A stretch of DNA of 7,204 bases, taken from assembly GCA_023431405.1 (NCBI GenBank), contig JAEYVZ010000091.1, forward strand, positions 1 through 7,204, written 5' to 3'. The notes below the pieces were generated by a model. That model was not told the origin of the DNA. It saw only the letters and a program-made list of their open reading frames with translations, and searched no databases. Positions 1 through 6,600 of this stretch are shown one piece after another (the stretch's first letter is position 1; each line of letters opens with the position of its first letter). The translations under genes and the position numbers were made by a program. The DNA comes from Actinomycetes bacterium. Its GTDB lineage: Bacteria > Actinomycetota > Actinomycetes > Actinomycetales > Microbacteriaceae.

Positions 1-51
1 GATTGCCCTCAGGGGTCGAATCACTTCGCCTCGCGTTCCGCGCGAGCGGGA
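1..51. repeat. Intergenic 51-bp direct repeat, copy 1
   Basis: This segment is identical over 51 bp to positions 77-127; the copies diverge at the next base (52 versus 128). It starts at the window edge, so the true left end may lie outside. It contains a short hairpin, CTCGCG (30-35), loop TTCCG, CGCGAG (41-46). No open reading frame with coding character covers it. It looks like a REP-type or other dispersed intergenic element, but this cannot be confirmed from one locus. Confidence 0.85.
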
Positions 52-76
52 GGACGAGAGCGGGGACCCCTACCCC

Positions 77-127
77 GATTGCCCTCAGGGGTCGAATCAC
101 TTCGCCTCGCGTTCCGCGCGAGCGGGA
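77..127. repeat. Intergenic 51-bp direct repeat, copy 2
   Basis: This is the second exact copy, in the same orientation, starting 76 bp after copy 1. The same 6-bp hairpin lies at 106-122, about 35 nt past the stop of the minus-strand polymerase-domain gene, so it could act as its 3' end structure. The spacer before it adds two competing inverted repeats: CGGGG/CCCCG (61-65 with 73-77) and GACCCCT/AGGGGTC (65-71 with 87-93). The word GCGAGCGGGA recurs once more at 140-149, as if a third copy were degenerate or cut short. Confidence 0.85.
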
Positions 128-156
128 ATGACGGGAAGGGCGAGCGGGAGTCGACG

Positions 157-1368
157 TCACGCCCACGGGTCGTAGTCGGCGAGCAGCGGGCCCTGAGCGG
201 GACGGTCGTCGTCCGGAACATGCTGCAGGTTGATGCGCACGCGGTACCAGAGCGAACTCGAGCCGCGCATTCCGTCGAGGAGCACGTCGGCCGGATGCAG
301 CAGAGCGGCCACGTCGGGATTCTCCTCACGCCACCGGTCAAGCGCCGCCTCCGCCTCCGGCTTCGTGCGGGTGCGCGCGATCTCGATGAGCGGCATCGGC
401 GACGTGCGCCTGCCGGACCCGTCGCGCGCGCCGCGCGGGGGCTTCTCTGCGGGGCCGATCTCCTGCGCCCGCCGCAGCAGGCTCTCCAAGGACCCTGCCG
501 CATCGTCGATGCCCGCGTGCGGGTCGCCGCCCTCCGCGTAGCGGGAGCGCACCGTGGCCACGGTGAACTCCTCCGGCCGACGACGCCGCACCTCGTCCCA
601 GTACAGCGGAGCCGACACGCGCGCGTCGGGAAGCGCCCGCACCGAATAGGCGGAGGCGACCGTGCGGTCCTTCGCGTTCTGGTTGAAGTCGACGAACACG
701 CTCTCGCCGCGCTCCTCCTTCCACCATCGTGCCGTCGCGAGTCCGGGCGCCCTGTCCGCCACCTCGCGCGCGAGCGTCTCCGCCGCCAGCCGCACCTCGG
801 GGAACGACCATTCAGGGCGGATGCGCGAGAGCACATGGAGGCCGCGAGACCCGCTCGTCTTCGGCCAGCCGATCAGCCCGTGCTCGGTCAGCACGTCGTG
901 CACGACGTGCGCGACGTCGACGATCTGCACCCAGTCGACCCCCGGCATCGGATCGAGGTCGACCCGCAGCTCGTCCGGGTGATCGAGGTCGCTCGCTCGC
1001 ACCGGGTGCGGATTGAGGTCGAGGCATCCGAGGTTCACGACCCAGGCGAGGCCTGCGGCATCCCGGACGACCGTCTCTTCCGCCGACGTGCCCGACGCGT
1101 AGTGCAGCGTCGCCGTGTCGATGAACGGGGGGTGGCCCTCGGGCACCCGTTTCTGAAAGAACGGCTCCGCGTCGATGCCCTTCACGAACCGCTTCAGCAC
1201 CATGGGGCGCCCGCCCGCACCGCGCAGGGCCCCGTCGGCGACATCGAGGTAGTACTCGACGAGGTCGAGCTTCGTGAGTCCGGGCTCGGGGAAGACGACC
1301 TTGTCGGGATGCGAGATGCGCACCTCGGCGCCGTCGATGTGGACGTAGGTCTCCTTGCGTGCTGCCAC
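157..1368 (-). CDS. Stand-alone LigD-type primase/polymerase-domain protein (PolDom)
   Basis: This 403-residue protein is a member of the archaeo-eukaryotic primase superfamily as found in bacterial LigD. The family makes short RNA/DNA extensions and fills gaps at breaks, in NHEJ or in excision repair. Metal-binding acidic residues are visible as D137 and D139 in RVDLDP and D227 in VFVDFNQN. The positions equal those of the acidic triad I recall for the mycobacterial LigD polymerase domain. Other family blocks are NLGCLDLNPHP (112-122), TSGSRGLHV (171-179) and AKDRTVASAYSVRA (232-245). The polymerase core ends near residue 300; a tail of about 100 residues follows, and there is no ligase or nuclease domain. 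The length resembles mycobacterial PolD2-type proteins. Neither Ku nor a ligase gene is in the window. The start is GTG at 1368; an in-frame TAG lies three codons upstream, so no longer start exists. It is often auto-annotated as an ATP-dependent DNA ligase, which would be wrong here. Confidence 0.93.
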   Translation of the reverse strand: MAARKETYVHIDGAEVRISHPDKVVFPEPGLTKLDLVEYYLDVADGALRGAGGRPMVLKRFVKGIDAEPFFQKRVPEGHPPFIDTATLHYASGTSAEETVVRDAAGLAWVVNLGCLDLNPHPVRASDLDHPDELRVDLDPMPGVDWVQIVDVAHVVHDVLTEHGLIGWPKTSGSRGLHVLSRIRPEWSFPEVRLAAETLAREVADRAPGLATARWWKEERGESVFVDFNQNAKDRTVASAYSVRALPDARVSAPLYWDEVRRRRPEEFTVATVRSRYAEGGDPHAGIDDAAGSLESLLRRAQEIGPAEKPPRGARDGSGRRTSPMPLIEIARTRTKPEAEAALDRWREENPDVAALLHPADVLLDGMRGSSSLWYRVRINLQHVPDDDRPAQGPLLADYDPWA

Positions 1369-1374
1369 GTGGCC

Positions 1375-1403
1375 ACGCTAACCCCGGCGGCGGCGCGTGT
1401 CAC
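1375..1403 (-). promoter_or_regulatory. Sigma-70-type promoter of the PolDom gene (leaderless)
   Basis: On the minus strand, GTGACA (1403-1398, five of six matches to TTGACA) is followed after exactly 17 bp by TAGCGT (1380-1375), which fits the actinobacterial -10 pattern TANNNT. The -10 box occupies -12 to -7 relative to the GTG codon, so the predicted transcript starts at or next to the start codon. No Shine-Dalgarno sequence is visible. The promoter lies between the terminator of the upstream gene and this gene. The elements are seen in the sequence; leaderless translation is inferred. Confidence 0.7.
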
Positions 1404-1436
1404 CGGATGGACGGACAGATCGACCTCTGACACGAC

Positions 1437-1466
1437 GAAGGCCGCCCGGTGGACCGGACGGCCTTC
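1437..1466 (-). terminator. Hairpin terminator of the BI-1/YccA gene
   Basis: GAAGGCCG (1437-1444) pairs with CGGCCTTC (1459-1466), with one mismatch and a further inner stem CCGGT/ACCGG around the centre. It begins 14 nt after the TAG stop of the minus-strand gene at 1481. No clear U-tract follows on either strand, which is common for hairpin terminators in high-GC actinobacteria. It separates this gene from the PolDom gene downstream. Confidence 0.75.
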
Positions 1467-1480
1467 GAAGAAGCGGCGTA

Positions 1481-2404
1481 CTAGTTGCTGCCGCGGAGGA
1501 TCGCGATGATGCGGAGGATCTCGATGTAGAGCCAGACGACCGTGACCATGATGCCGAAGCCGCCGACCCAGCCGAACTCGCGGGGGGCGCCGTTGCGCAC
1601 ACCCTGCTGGATCTGGTCGAAGTCCATCACGAGCGAGTACGACGCGAGGAGCACGACGAACGCGCCGATGATGACACCCCACGGGAGGCCGAAGATCGGG
1701 CTCGGGGCGCTGTAGAGGCCGAACATGCCCTGCGTCACACCGGTCCACATGAGGATCAGGTTCAGGAGGCCGAACGCCAGGTAGCCGAAGATCGCGACGA
1801 GGAAGATCTTGTTGGCACGGGCGCTCGCGCGCACCTTTCCGCTCGCGAACAGGGCGAGGACGACGCCGACCACGGCGAACGTGGCCAGTGCCGCCTGGAT
1901 GACGATGCCCGGCCACAGCAGCTCGAAGTAGGCCGAGATGCCGCCGACGAAGAGACCCTCGAAAGCCGCGTACCCGAAGATGAGGCCCGGACGCACCTTC
2001 TTGCGCGAGGTGAACGACACGACGAGGGCGAGCACGAAACCGCCCAGCATGCCGATCACCCACGGAAGGATCGTGACCTGCTCGGCGCTGACCACCTGCG
2101 TGGGCGAGAACGCCCCGCCGAGGGTCCACACCCAGCCGACGACGGCGGTGACCAGAAGCACCGCGAACAGGCTCAGGGTCTTCATGACGGTGTCTTCCAC
2201 CGTCATGCGGCCGGTCTGGATCGCGCCGGCCGGGGGAGCGGTGAACATCCCCTCGAGCTGCGCGTTGGCGGCGGCATCCACGCCGGCGTGCGCGGCGGAT
2301 GCGTACTGGGTCTGGGCGCCTGCCTGCTGCGGTGCGGGCGGCGTGAGTCCCGGGCGCTGCTCTTGGAACGCCGGGTTGTTGAATGCGAAGTTGCCGGAGG
2401 CCAT
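1481..2404 (-). CDS. Bax inhibitor-1/YccA family integral membrane protein
   Basis: This 307-residue protein has a cytoplasmic Ala/Pro/Gln-rich N-terminus (about 75 residues, starting MASGNFAFNNPAF, with the NPAF motif I associate with actinobacterial members). Seven hydrophobic segments follow, at about 76-96, 110-131, 139-164, 167-187, 199-221, 235-260 and 279-303. The BI-1 family forms seven-helix membrane proteins linked to calcium or proton leak and to protease control (YetJ, YccA). The segment SYSLVMDFDQIQQGV (255-269) holds D261 and D263 in the region where family members carry pH-sensing aspartates. The actual role in actinobacteria is not known to me. I chose the ATG at 2404; a GTG four codons upstream is possible, but the purine-rich GGAG/GAGAGAG stretch (2408-2419) sits correctly for the ATG and MASGNF resembles family N-termini. 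The gene has its own terminator and is transcribed away from the phosphodiesterase gene. Confidence 0.93.
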   Translation of the reverse strand: MASGNFAFNNPAFQEQRPGLTPPAPQQAGAQTQYASAAHAGVDAAANAQLEGMFTAPPAGAIQTGRMTVEDTVMKTLSLFAVLLVTAVVGWVWTLGGAFSPTQVVSAEQVTILPWVIGMLGGFVLALVVSFTSRKKVRPGLIFGYAAFEGLFVGGISAYFELLWPGIVIQAALATFAVVGVVLALFASGKVRASARANKIFLVAIFGYLAFGLLNLILMWTGVTQGMFGLYSAPSPIFGLPWGVIIGAFVVLLASYSLVMDFDQIQQGVRNGAPREFGWVGGFGIMVTVVWLYIEILRIIAILRGSN

Positions 2405-2407
2405 GGT

Positions 2408-2419
2408 CTCTCTCACTCC
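2408..2419 (-). promoter_or_regulatory. Ribosome binding region of the BI-1/YccA gene
   Basis: Upstream of the ATG at 2404 the minus strand reads GGAGTGAGAGAG, a purine-rich run ending 3 nt before the codon. The GGAG core lies 11 nt from the ATG. It overlaps the alternative GTG start at 2416, so it cannot serve that codon; this decides for the ATG. Confidence 0.5.
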
Positions 2420-2429
2420 AAGTTCGGTG

Positions 2430-2446
2430 CACAGCGCGGTGCTGTG
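2430..2446. promoter_or_regulatory. 17-bp palindrome at the predicted transcript start of the BI-1/YccA gene
   Basis: CACAGC (2430-2435), spacer GCGGT, GCTGTG (2441-2446) is a perfect inverted repeat directly downstream of the putative -10 box on the minus strand. It could be a repressor operator or a hairpin at the 5' end of the mRNA. On the plus strand it is followed by TTTT (2447-2450), so a weak plus-strand terminator is another reading, but no plus-strand gene ends here. Confidence 0.45.
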
Positions 2447-2452
2447 TTTTCC

Positions 2453-2458
2453 AGCGTA
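2453..2458 (-). promoter_or_regulatory. Putative -10 box of the BI-1/YccA gene
   Basis: TACGCT on the minus strand fits TANNNT and would start transcription near 2446, giving a leader of about 42 nt. No convincing -35 hexamer is seen 16-19 bp upstream, so this rests on the -10 element and its position alone. Confidence 0.4.
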
Positions 2459-2556
2459 TCGGACGGGGTTTCGCCGCGGTGGGCGCTCCGCTGTGAGAGC
2501 CCTAAGAAGTGCGCATCGAAGCGGGCGTGAGGCGGCTCTCGGCCCGGGTGCGGCAG

Positions 2557-2562
2557 TAGCCT
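2557..2562 (+). promoter_or_regulatory. -10 box of the phosphodiesterase gene, leaderless spacing
   Basis: TAGCCT fits TANNNT and lies at -12 to -7 relative to the ATG at 2569, the same spacing as for the PolDom gene. There is no good Shine-Dalgarno sequence before the ATG (GAGCGG only, touching the codon). No clear -35 box is present at 16-19 bp. A leaderless mRNA is inferred. Confidence 0.5.
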
Positions 2563-2568
2563 GAGCGG

Positions 2569-3573
2569 ATGCCGCCCCGTCGCCCGATCATCATCGGACA
2601 CCGAGGCGCGCCCGGCTACCGCCCCGAGCACACCCGCTCCTCGTACGCGCTCGCCCTGGCTCACGGCGTGGATGCCGTCGAGCCCGACATCGTGTTCACG
2701 CGCGACCGCGTGGCCGTCGTCCGTCACGAGAACGAGATCGGCTCCACCACCGACGTGGCCGACCACCCGCGCTTCGCCGACCGGCGCACGACGAAGACGA
2801 TCGACGGCACCCCGCTCACGGGGTGGTTCACCGAGGACTTCACCTGGGACGAGCTCGCGACGCTGCGCTGCCGTGAGCGGCTCCCCCAGCTGCGGCCGGG
2901 AAGCGCCGGCTTCGACGGGCAGCAGCCGCCGCTGCGGCTGCTCGACGTGCTCGAACTCGTCGCTGCCGCCGGGCTCGAGCAGGGCCGTGAGATCGGCGTC
3001 GTGCTGGAGATCAAGCACGCGACCTACTTCGAAAAAATCGGCTACGACGTGGCGGCGCTCATCGCCGACGAGCTCACCGCTGCCGGCTGGGGCGGCGGTC
3101 AGCATCCGCTCACGGTCGAATCGTTCGAGCCCGGCATCCTCGACCGGGTGCGGGCCCACGGCATCCGCGGGTCGTACATCTTCCTCCTCGAAGCAGGAGG
3201 GCGTCCCTTCGATCTCGCGGCCGACCTCTCCGATTCCGCTCCCACGTACAGGTGGTTCGCCTCTCCGCAGGGCCTCGACAGCCTCGTGGGGAGGGTCGAC
3301 GGGATCAGCCTCGACAAGGTGATGCTGCTCGCCGCGGGCCGTCGCCCCGGAGCGCACCCTGCGCCGGTGGTCGCGGACGCCCACGACCGCGGGCTCCGTG
3401 TTCTGACGTGGACGTGCCGCCCCGAGAACGCGTTCCTGGAGCGCCGTCACCGCATCGGGCGCCGACCATCGCAGTTCGGGGACTGGGAGAGCGAGTGGCG
3501 CGAGCTCGTCGACGCGGGCGTCGACGGGCTGTTCGTCGACCACCCCGACCTGGCCGTGGCGCTCTTCGCGTGA
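2569..3573 (+). CDS. glpQ: Glycerophosphodiester phosphodiesterase, GlpQ type
   Basis: This 334-residue GDPD-family enzyme hydrolyses glycerophosphodiesters to sn-glycerol 3-phosphate and the free alcohol, recycling phospholipid headgroups. The TIM-barrel family motifs are present: HRGAPGYRPEHT (11-22) with H11 and R12, EPDIV (38-42) with metal ligands E38 and D40, VVRHE (50-54) with general acid/base H53, and LEIKH (146-150) with E147 and K149. These line up with the catalytic and metal-binding set described for GlpQ. The barrel closes with LTWT (279-282) and GVDGLFVDHPD (317-327). The catalytic strand begins only ten residues after the start and there is no signal peptide, so the enzyme is predicted to be cytoplasmic, unlike periplasmic or secreted GlpQ. 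The ATG must be the start, because anything later would remove HRG. The gene stands alone; no glycerol 3-phosphate transporter is next to it. The family is certain; the symbol is by similarity. Confidence 0.94.
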   Translation: MPPRRPIIIGHRGAPGYRPEHTRSSYALALAHGVDAVEPDIVFTRDRVAVVRHENEIGSTTDVADHPRFADRRTTKTIDGTPLTGWFTEDFTWDELATLRCRERLPQLRPGSAGFDGQQPPLRLLDVLELVAAAGLEQGREIGVVLEIKHATYFEKIGYDVAALIADELTAAGWGGGQHPLTVESFEPGILDRVRAHGIRGSYIFLLEAGGRPFDLAADLSDSAPTYRWFASPQGLDSLVGRVDGISLDKVMLLAAGRRPGAHPAPVVADAHDRGLRVLTWTCRPENAFLERRHRIGRRPSQFGDWESEWRELVDAGVDGLFVDHPDLAVALFA

Positions 3574-3581
3574 TCGCGGCC

Positions 3582-3607
3582 CTGGGATGAGAGTTCTCTC
3601 ATACCAG
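3582..3607. promoter_or_regulatory. 26-bp palindrome between the phosphodiesterase and protease genes
   Basis: CTGG, g, ATGAGAG, TT, CTCTCAT, a, CCAG: the two 12-base arms match at 11 positions around a 2-bp centre, the only mismatch being G3586/A3603. It begins 8 bp after the stop of the phosphodiesterase gene and lies about 90 bp before the TTG of the protease gene. Two readings are possible: a transcription-factor operator for the protease, since the 7-bp half-sites centre 9 bp apart (about one helical turn), or a hairpin ending the upstream transcript. No U-tract follows, and the 2-nt centre makes a poor RNA loop, which favours a DNA-binding site. Confidence 0.55.
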
Positions 3608-3631
3608 TTACGCCGACCTCCAGCACCTGCA

Positions 3632-3637
3632 TAGCCT
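3632..3637 (+). promoter_or_regulatory. Putative -10 box of the protease gene
   Basis: TAGCCT fits TANNNT, 25 bp past the palindrome. Transcription would start near 3644 and give a leader of about 55 nt. The matching -35 (TTACGC at 3608-3613, 18-bp spacer) is poor and directly abuts the palindrome, so an activator or repressor bound there could control it. Weak call. Confidence 0.35.
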
Positions 3638-3682
3638 CCTTTCAGCCACTGCTCAACCAGGCGGCGGCCTCGGCCCCTGCAC

Positions 3683-3688
3683 GAAAGG
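3683..3688 (+). promoter_or_regulatory. Shine-Dalgarno site supporting the TTG start of the protease gene
   Basis: GAAAGG ends 10 nt before the TTG at 3699. The in-frame stretch upstream, read back to about 3627, contains no ATG or GTG. A secretion signal peptide begins immediately after the TTG. Together these fix the unusual start codon. Confidence 0.55.
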
Positions 3689-3698
3689 CGGACCCACC

Positions 3699-6600
3699 TT
3701 GCAACGACGCATCCTGGCGACAATCGGCGCGATCGCGCTGATGTTGCCCTCCACCGCGGCTTTGGCCGCAACCGGCGACGACACGTCGCCGGATTCCTCG
3801 CAATCGGCGAGCCGAGGCGAGATCAGCAACGGCATCACCCCCAAATCCGTCGGGGCCGACGGCCGCGTCACGGTCATCATCGAGATGACCGGCGATCCGG
3901 TCGCAGTCGTGCAGGCCGAGAAGGGCCGCAACCTCACCTCGTCTGAGCGTTCGGCCGTCAAGAGCAAGCTGAAGAAGGCGCAGGACTCCATCCGCGGCTC
4001 GATCACGGGCAAGGGCGGAAAGATCCAGGCGCAGATGCAGTCGGCGTACAACGGCATCCAGGCCACCGTCCCCGCCAAGCAGCTCGACGCCGTCGCCGAC
4101 CTCCCGGGCGTCGTCGCCGTGCACCCCGTGCGCACCTACGACCTCGACAACGCCGTCTCGGTGCCGTTCCTCGGTGTGCCGCAGGTATGGGAGAACACCG
4201 GCTACACCGGTGAGAACGTCAAGGTCGCCATCATCGACACCGGCATCGACTACACCCACGCCACCTTCGGCGGCCCGGGCACGGTCAACGCGTTCGAAGA
4301 GGCGGCAGCCGCATCCGACGCCCCCGCCGACCCGGCCCTGTACGGCCCCTCGGCACCGCGCGTGAAGGGCGGCATCGACCTCGTCGGCGACGACTACAAC
4401 GCCGACCCCGCCAGCGACTCGTACCAGCCCGTCCCGCACCCCGACGACAACCCGCTCGACTGCAACGGCCACGGAACGCACGTCGCCGGAACGGCCGCGG
4501 GATCGGGCGTCAACGCCGACGGCTCGACGTACACCGGGGCCTACGACACCACCACGGCGTCGAACTCGTTCCGCGTCGGACCGGGCGTCGCGCCTGAGGC
4601 CGACCTCTACGCGGTGCGCGTGTTCGGCTGCGACGGCTCCACCGACGTGGTCGTCCCGGCCATCGACTGGGCCGTCGCCAACGGCATGGACGTCATCAAC
4701 ATGTCGCTCGGCTCCTCGTACGGTCGCGGAGACGACCCGGATGCCGTGGCCGCCAGCAACGCTGTCGGCGCGGGCGTCGTGGTCGTGGCATCGGCCGGCA
4801 ATTCCGGCCCGAGCCCCTACCTGACCGGCTCGCCCGGAACCGGTGACGGCGTCATCGCGGTCTCCGCCGTCGACAGCTCCGAGAGCTTCCCCGGCGCGAC
4901 GATCACGGTCGACGGCCAGAGCATCGAGGCGATCAACGCCAACGGTGCCGAGGTCGACGGACTCGGAGACCTCACGGTCGTGCGGGTGACCGACGATCCC
5001 GCCACGAGCGAGAACGAGGCCCTCGGCTGCTCCGTCGAGGCGTTCACGAAGGCCGGGATCACCAGCGGCGGCAACCAGCTCGCCGTGGTCGACCGCGGCA
5101 CCTGTGCGCGCGCCGCCAAGCCGATCTTCGGTCAGCAGGCCGGGGCCGCAGCGGTCGTCATGGTCAACAACGCCGACACGCTCCCGCCGTACGAGGGCAT
5201 GATCACCTCCAACCCCGACGACGGCACGCCCTACGACGTGACCATCCCGTTCCTCGGGGTGCGCTCGTCCGACGGTGCTGCGCTGGTCGACGACGCCACG
5301 GCGACCCTGACGGCGACGGAGATCGCGAACCCCGGCTTCCGCGGGTACGCCTCCTTCTCGTCGTCCGGTCCTCGCTCCGGTGACAGCGCGATCAGCCCCG
5401 ACGTGGCGGCGCCCGGCGTCTCCATCTCCTCGGCGGGCGTCGGCACCGGCAACGGTGCGGCGATCCTCTCGGGCACGTCGATGGCCGCCCCGCACGTCGC
5501 CGGTGTGGCGGCGCTGACGGTGCAGTCGCACCCGACGTGGACGGCACCCCAGGTGTCGGCGGCGATCGTGTCGACCGCCGACCCCGAGAAGGTCGCCGGT
5601 CAGAGCCTCACCCGCGGCGGCGTGGGACTGGTCGACACGGCCCAGGCGGTCGCGACGACCGTCACGGCCACGGGCGACGCGTTCCGCACCGAGAGCGGCT
5701 GGGCGCGTGAGTCGGCGCTGAGCTTCGGCTTCCAGGAGTCGTCGCTCGGGTTCGGCGGCGTCAAGACCGTCACGGTGCGAAACGACGGCAAGAAGCCCGT
5801 CACCTTCACGGTGTCGGCCGCGCCTTCGGAGCAGTCGGTGAAGGCGAACGTCAAGTTCAGCCACAAGAAGATCACCGTCCGCGCCGGCGGCAGCGCGAAG
5901 CTCGTCGTGTCGGTGGCGGCATCCGCCAAGGATGTTCCCACCTCGGTGCTGCCGGACGACCAGTTCGCGTTCTACGAGATCTCGGGCGATGTCGTCCTGA
6001 CCTCCTCCGACGCGACGCTGCGCGTGCCGTACCTGATCGTTCCGCGCTCCACCAGCAAGGTGAGCGCGACGATCTCGTCGTCGCCGTCGAAGCACGGCTC
6101 GGCGACCCCGAAGAAGGGCGACAAGGGTGACAAGGGCAAGGGCAAGAGCACCACGAACAAGCTCACGCTCCGCAACAGCCTCGGCGCCCTCGACGCGCAG
6201 GCGAACGTGTACACGTGGGGTCTGAGCGACAAGAAGGATGCTCCGGCCGCCGTGACCGACACCGGTTACGACGTGCGCGCAGCCGGCGTCCGCACCTACA
6301 TGGAGGGAAGCGAGCAGGTGCTCGAGTTCGCGGTGAACACCCACAAGCGGTGGTCGAACGCGGCGAACAACGAGTTCGACGTCATCATCGACACGAACCG
6401 CGACGGCACGCCCGACTGGATCGTGTTCTCGTACGACTCCGGCGCTTTCCGTGCCGGTGACGTCAACGGGGTGACGGAGGTGTTCCTGTACAACATCGCC
6501 ACGCGCCAGTACCTCGGTGCCGGATACCTGGCCACCGCGCCGACCGACAGCAGCACGATCCTGCTGCCGGTGTGGGCGAGCGACATCGGCGTGACCGGGG

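Noticed and set aside
1..127. Possible CRISPR array
   Set aside because: There are only two 51-bp repeats with a single 25-bp spacer and no cas genes. The unit is too long and has the character of an intergenic repeat.
157..1368. Full NHEJ LigD ligase
   Set aside because: Only the polymerase domain is present. There is no ligase KxDG motif and no phosphoesterase domain, and Ku is not in the window.
79..1509. A 476-residue plus-strand reading frame opposite the PolDom gene
   Set aside because: It starts inside the 51-bp repeat, has low-complexity Arg/His-rich composition and no motif. The minus strand encodes a clear polymerase domain.
157..2404. A functional operon of BI-1/YccA and the polymerase-domain gene
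   Set aside because: A strong hairpin terminator (1437-1466) and a separate near-consensus promoter (1375-1403) lie between them, so co-orientation alone does not show joint function.
1194..2432. A 412-residue minus-strand frame overlapping both minus-strand genes
   Set aside because: It is an off-frame shadow crossing the terminator and the PolDom promoter. It is Arg/Pro-rich and lacks membrane segments, unlike the BI-1 frame.
2413..3771. A 452-residue minus-strand frame opposite the phosphodiesterase gene
   Set aside because: The plus-strand frame carries every GDPD motif; this one is an Arg/Glu-rich antisense shadow.
3642..6344. A 900-residue minus-strand reading frame opposite the protease gene
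   Set aside because: It is very rich in Arg, Gly, Val, Asp and His with no domain motifs, which is typical of an antisense shadow of a GC-rich gene. The plus-strand protein has a full catalytic triad and a signal peptide.
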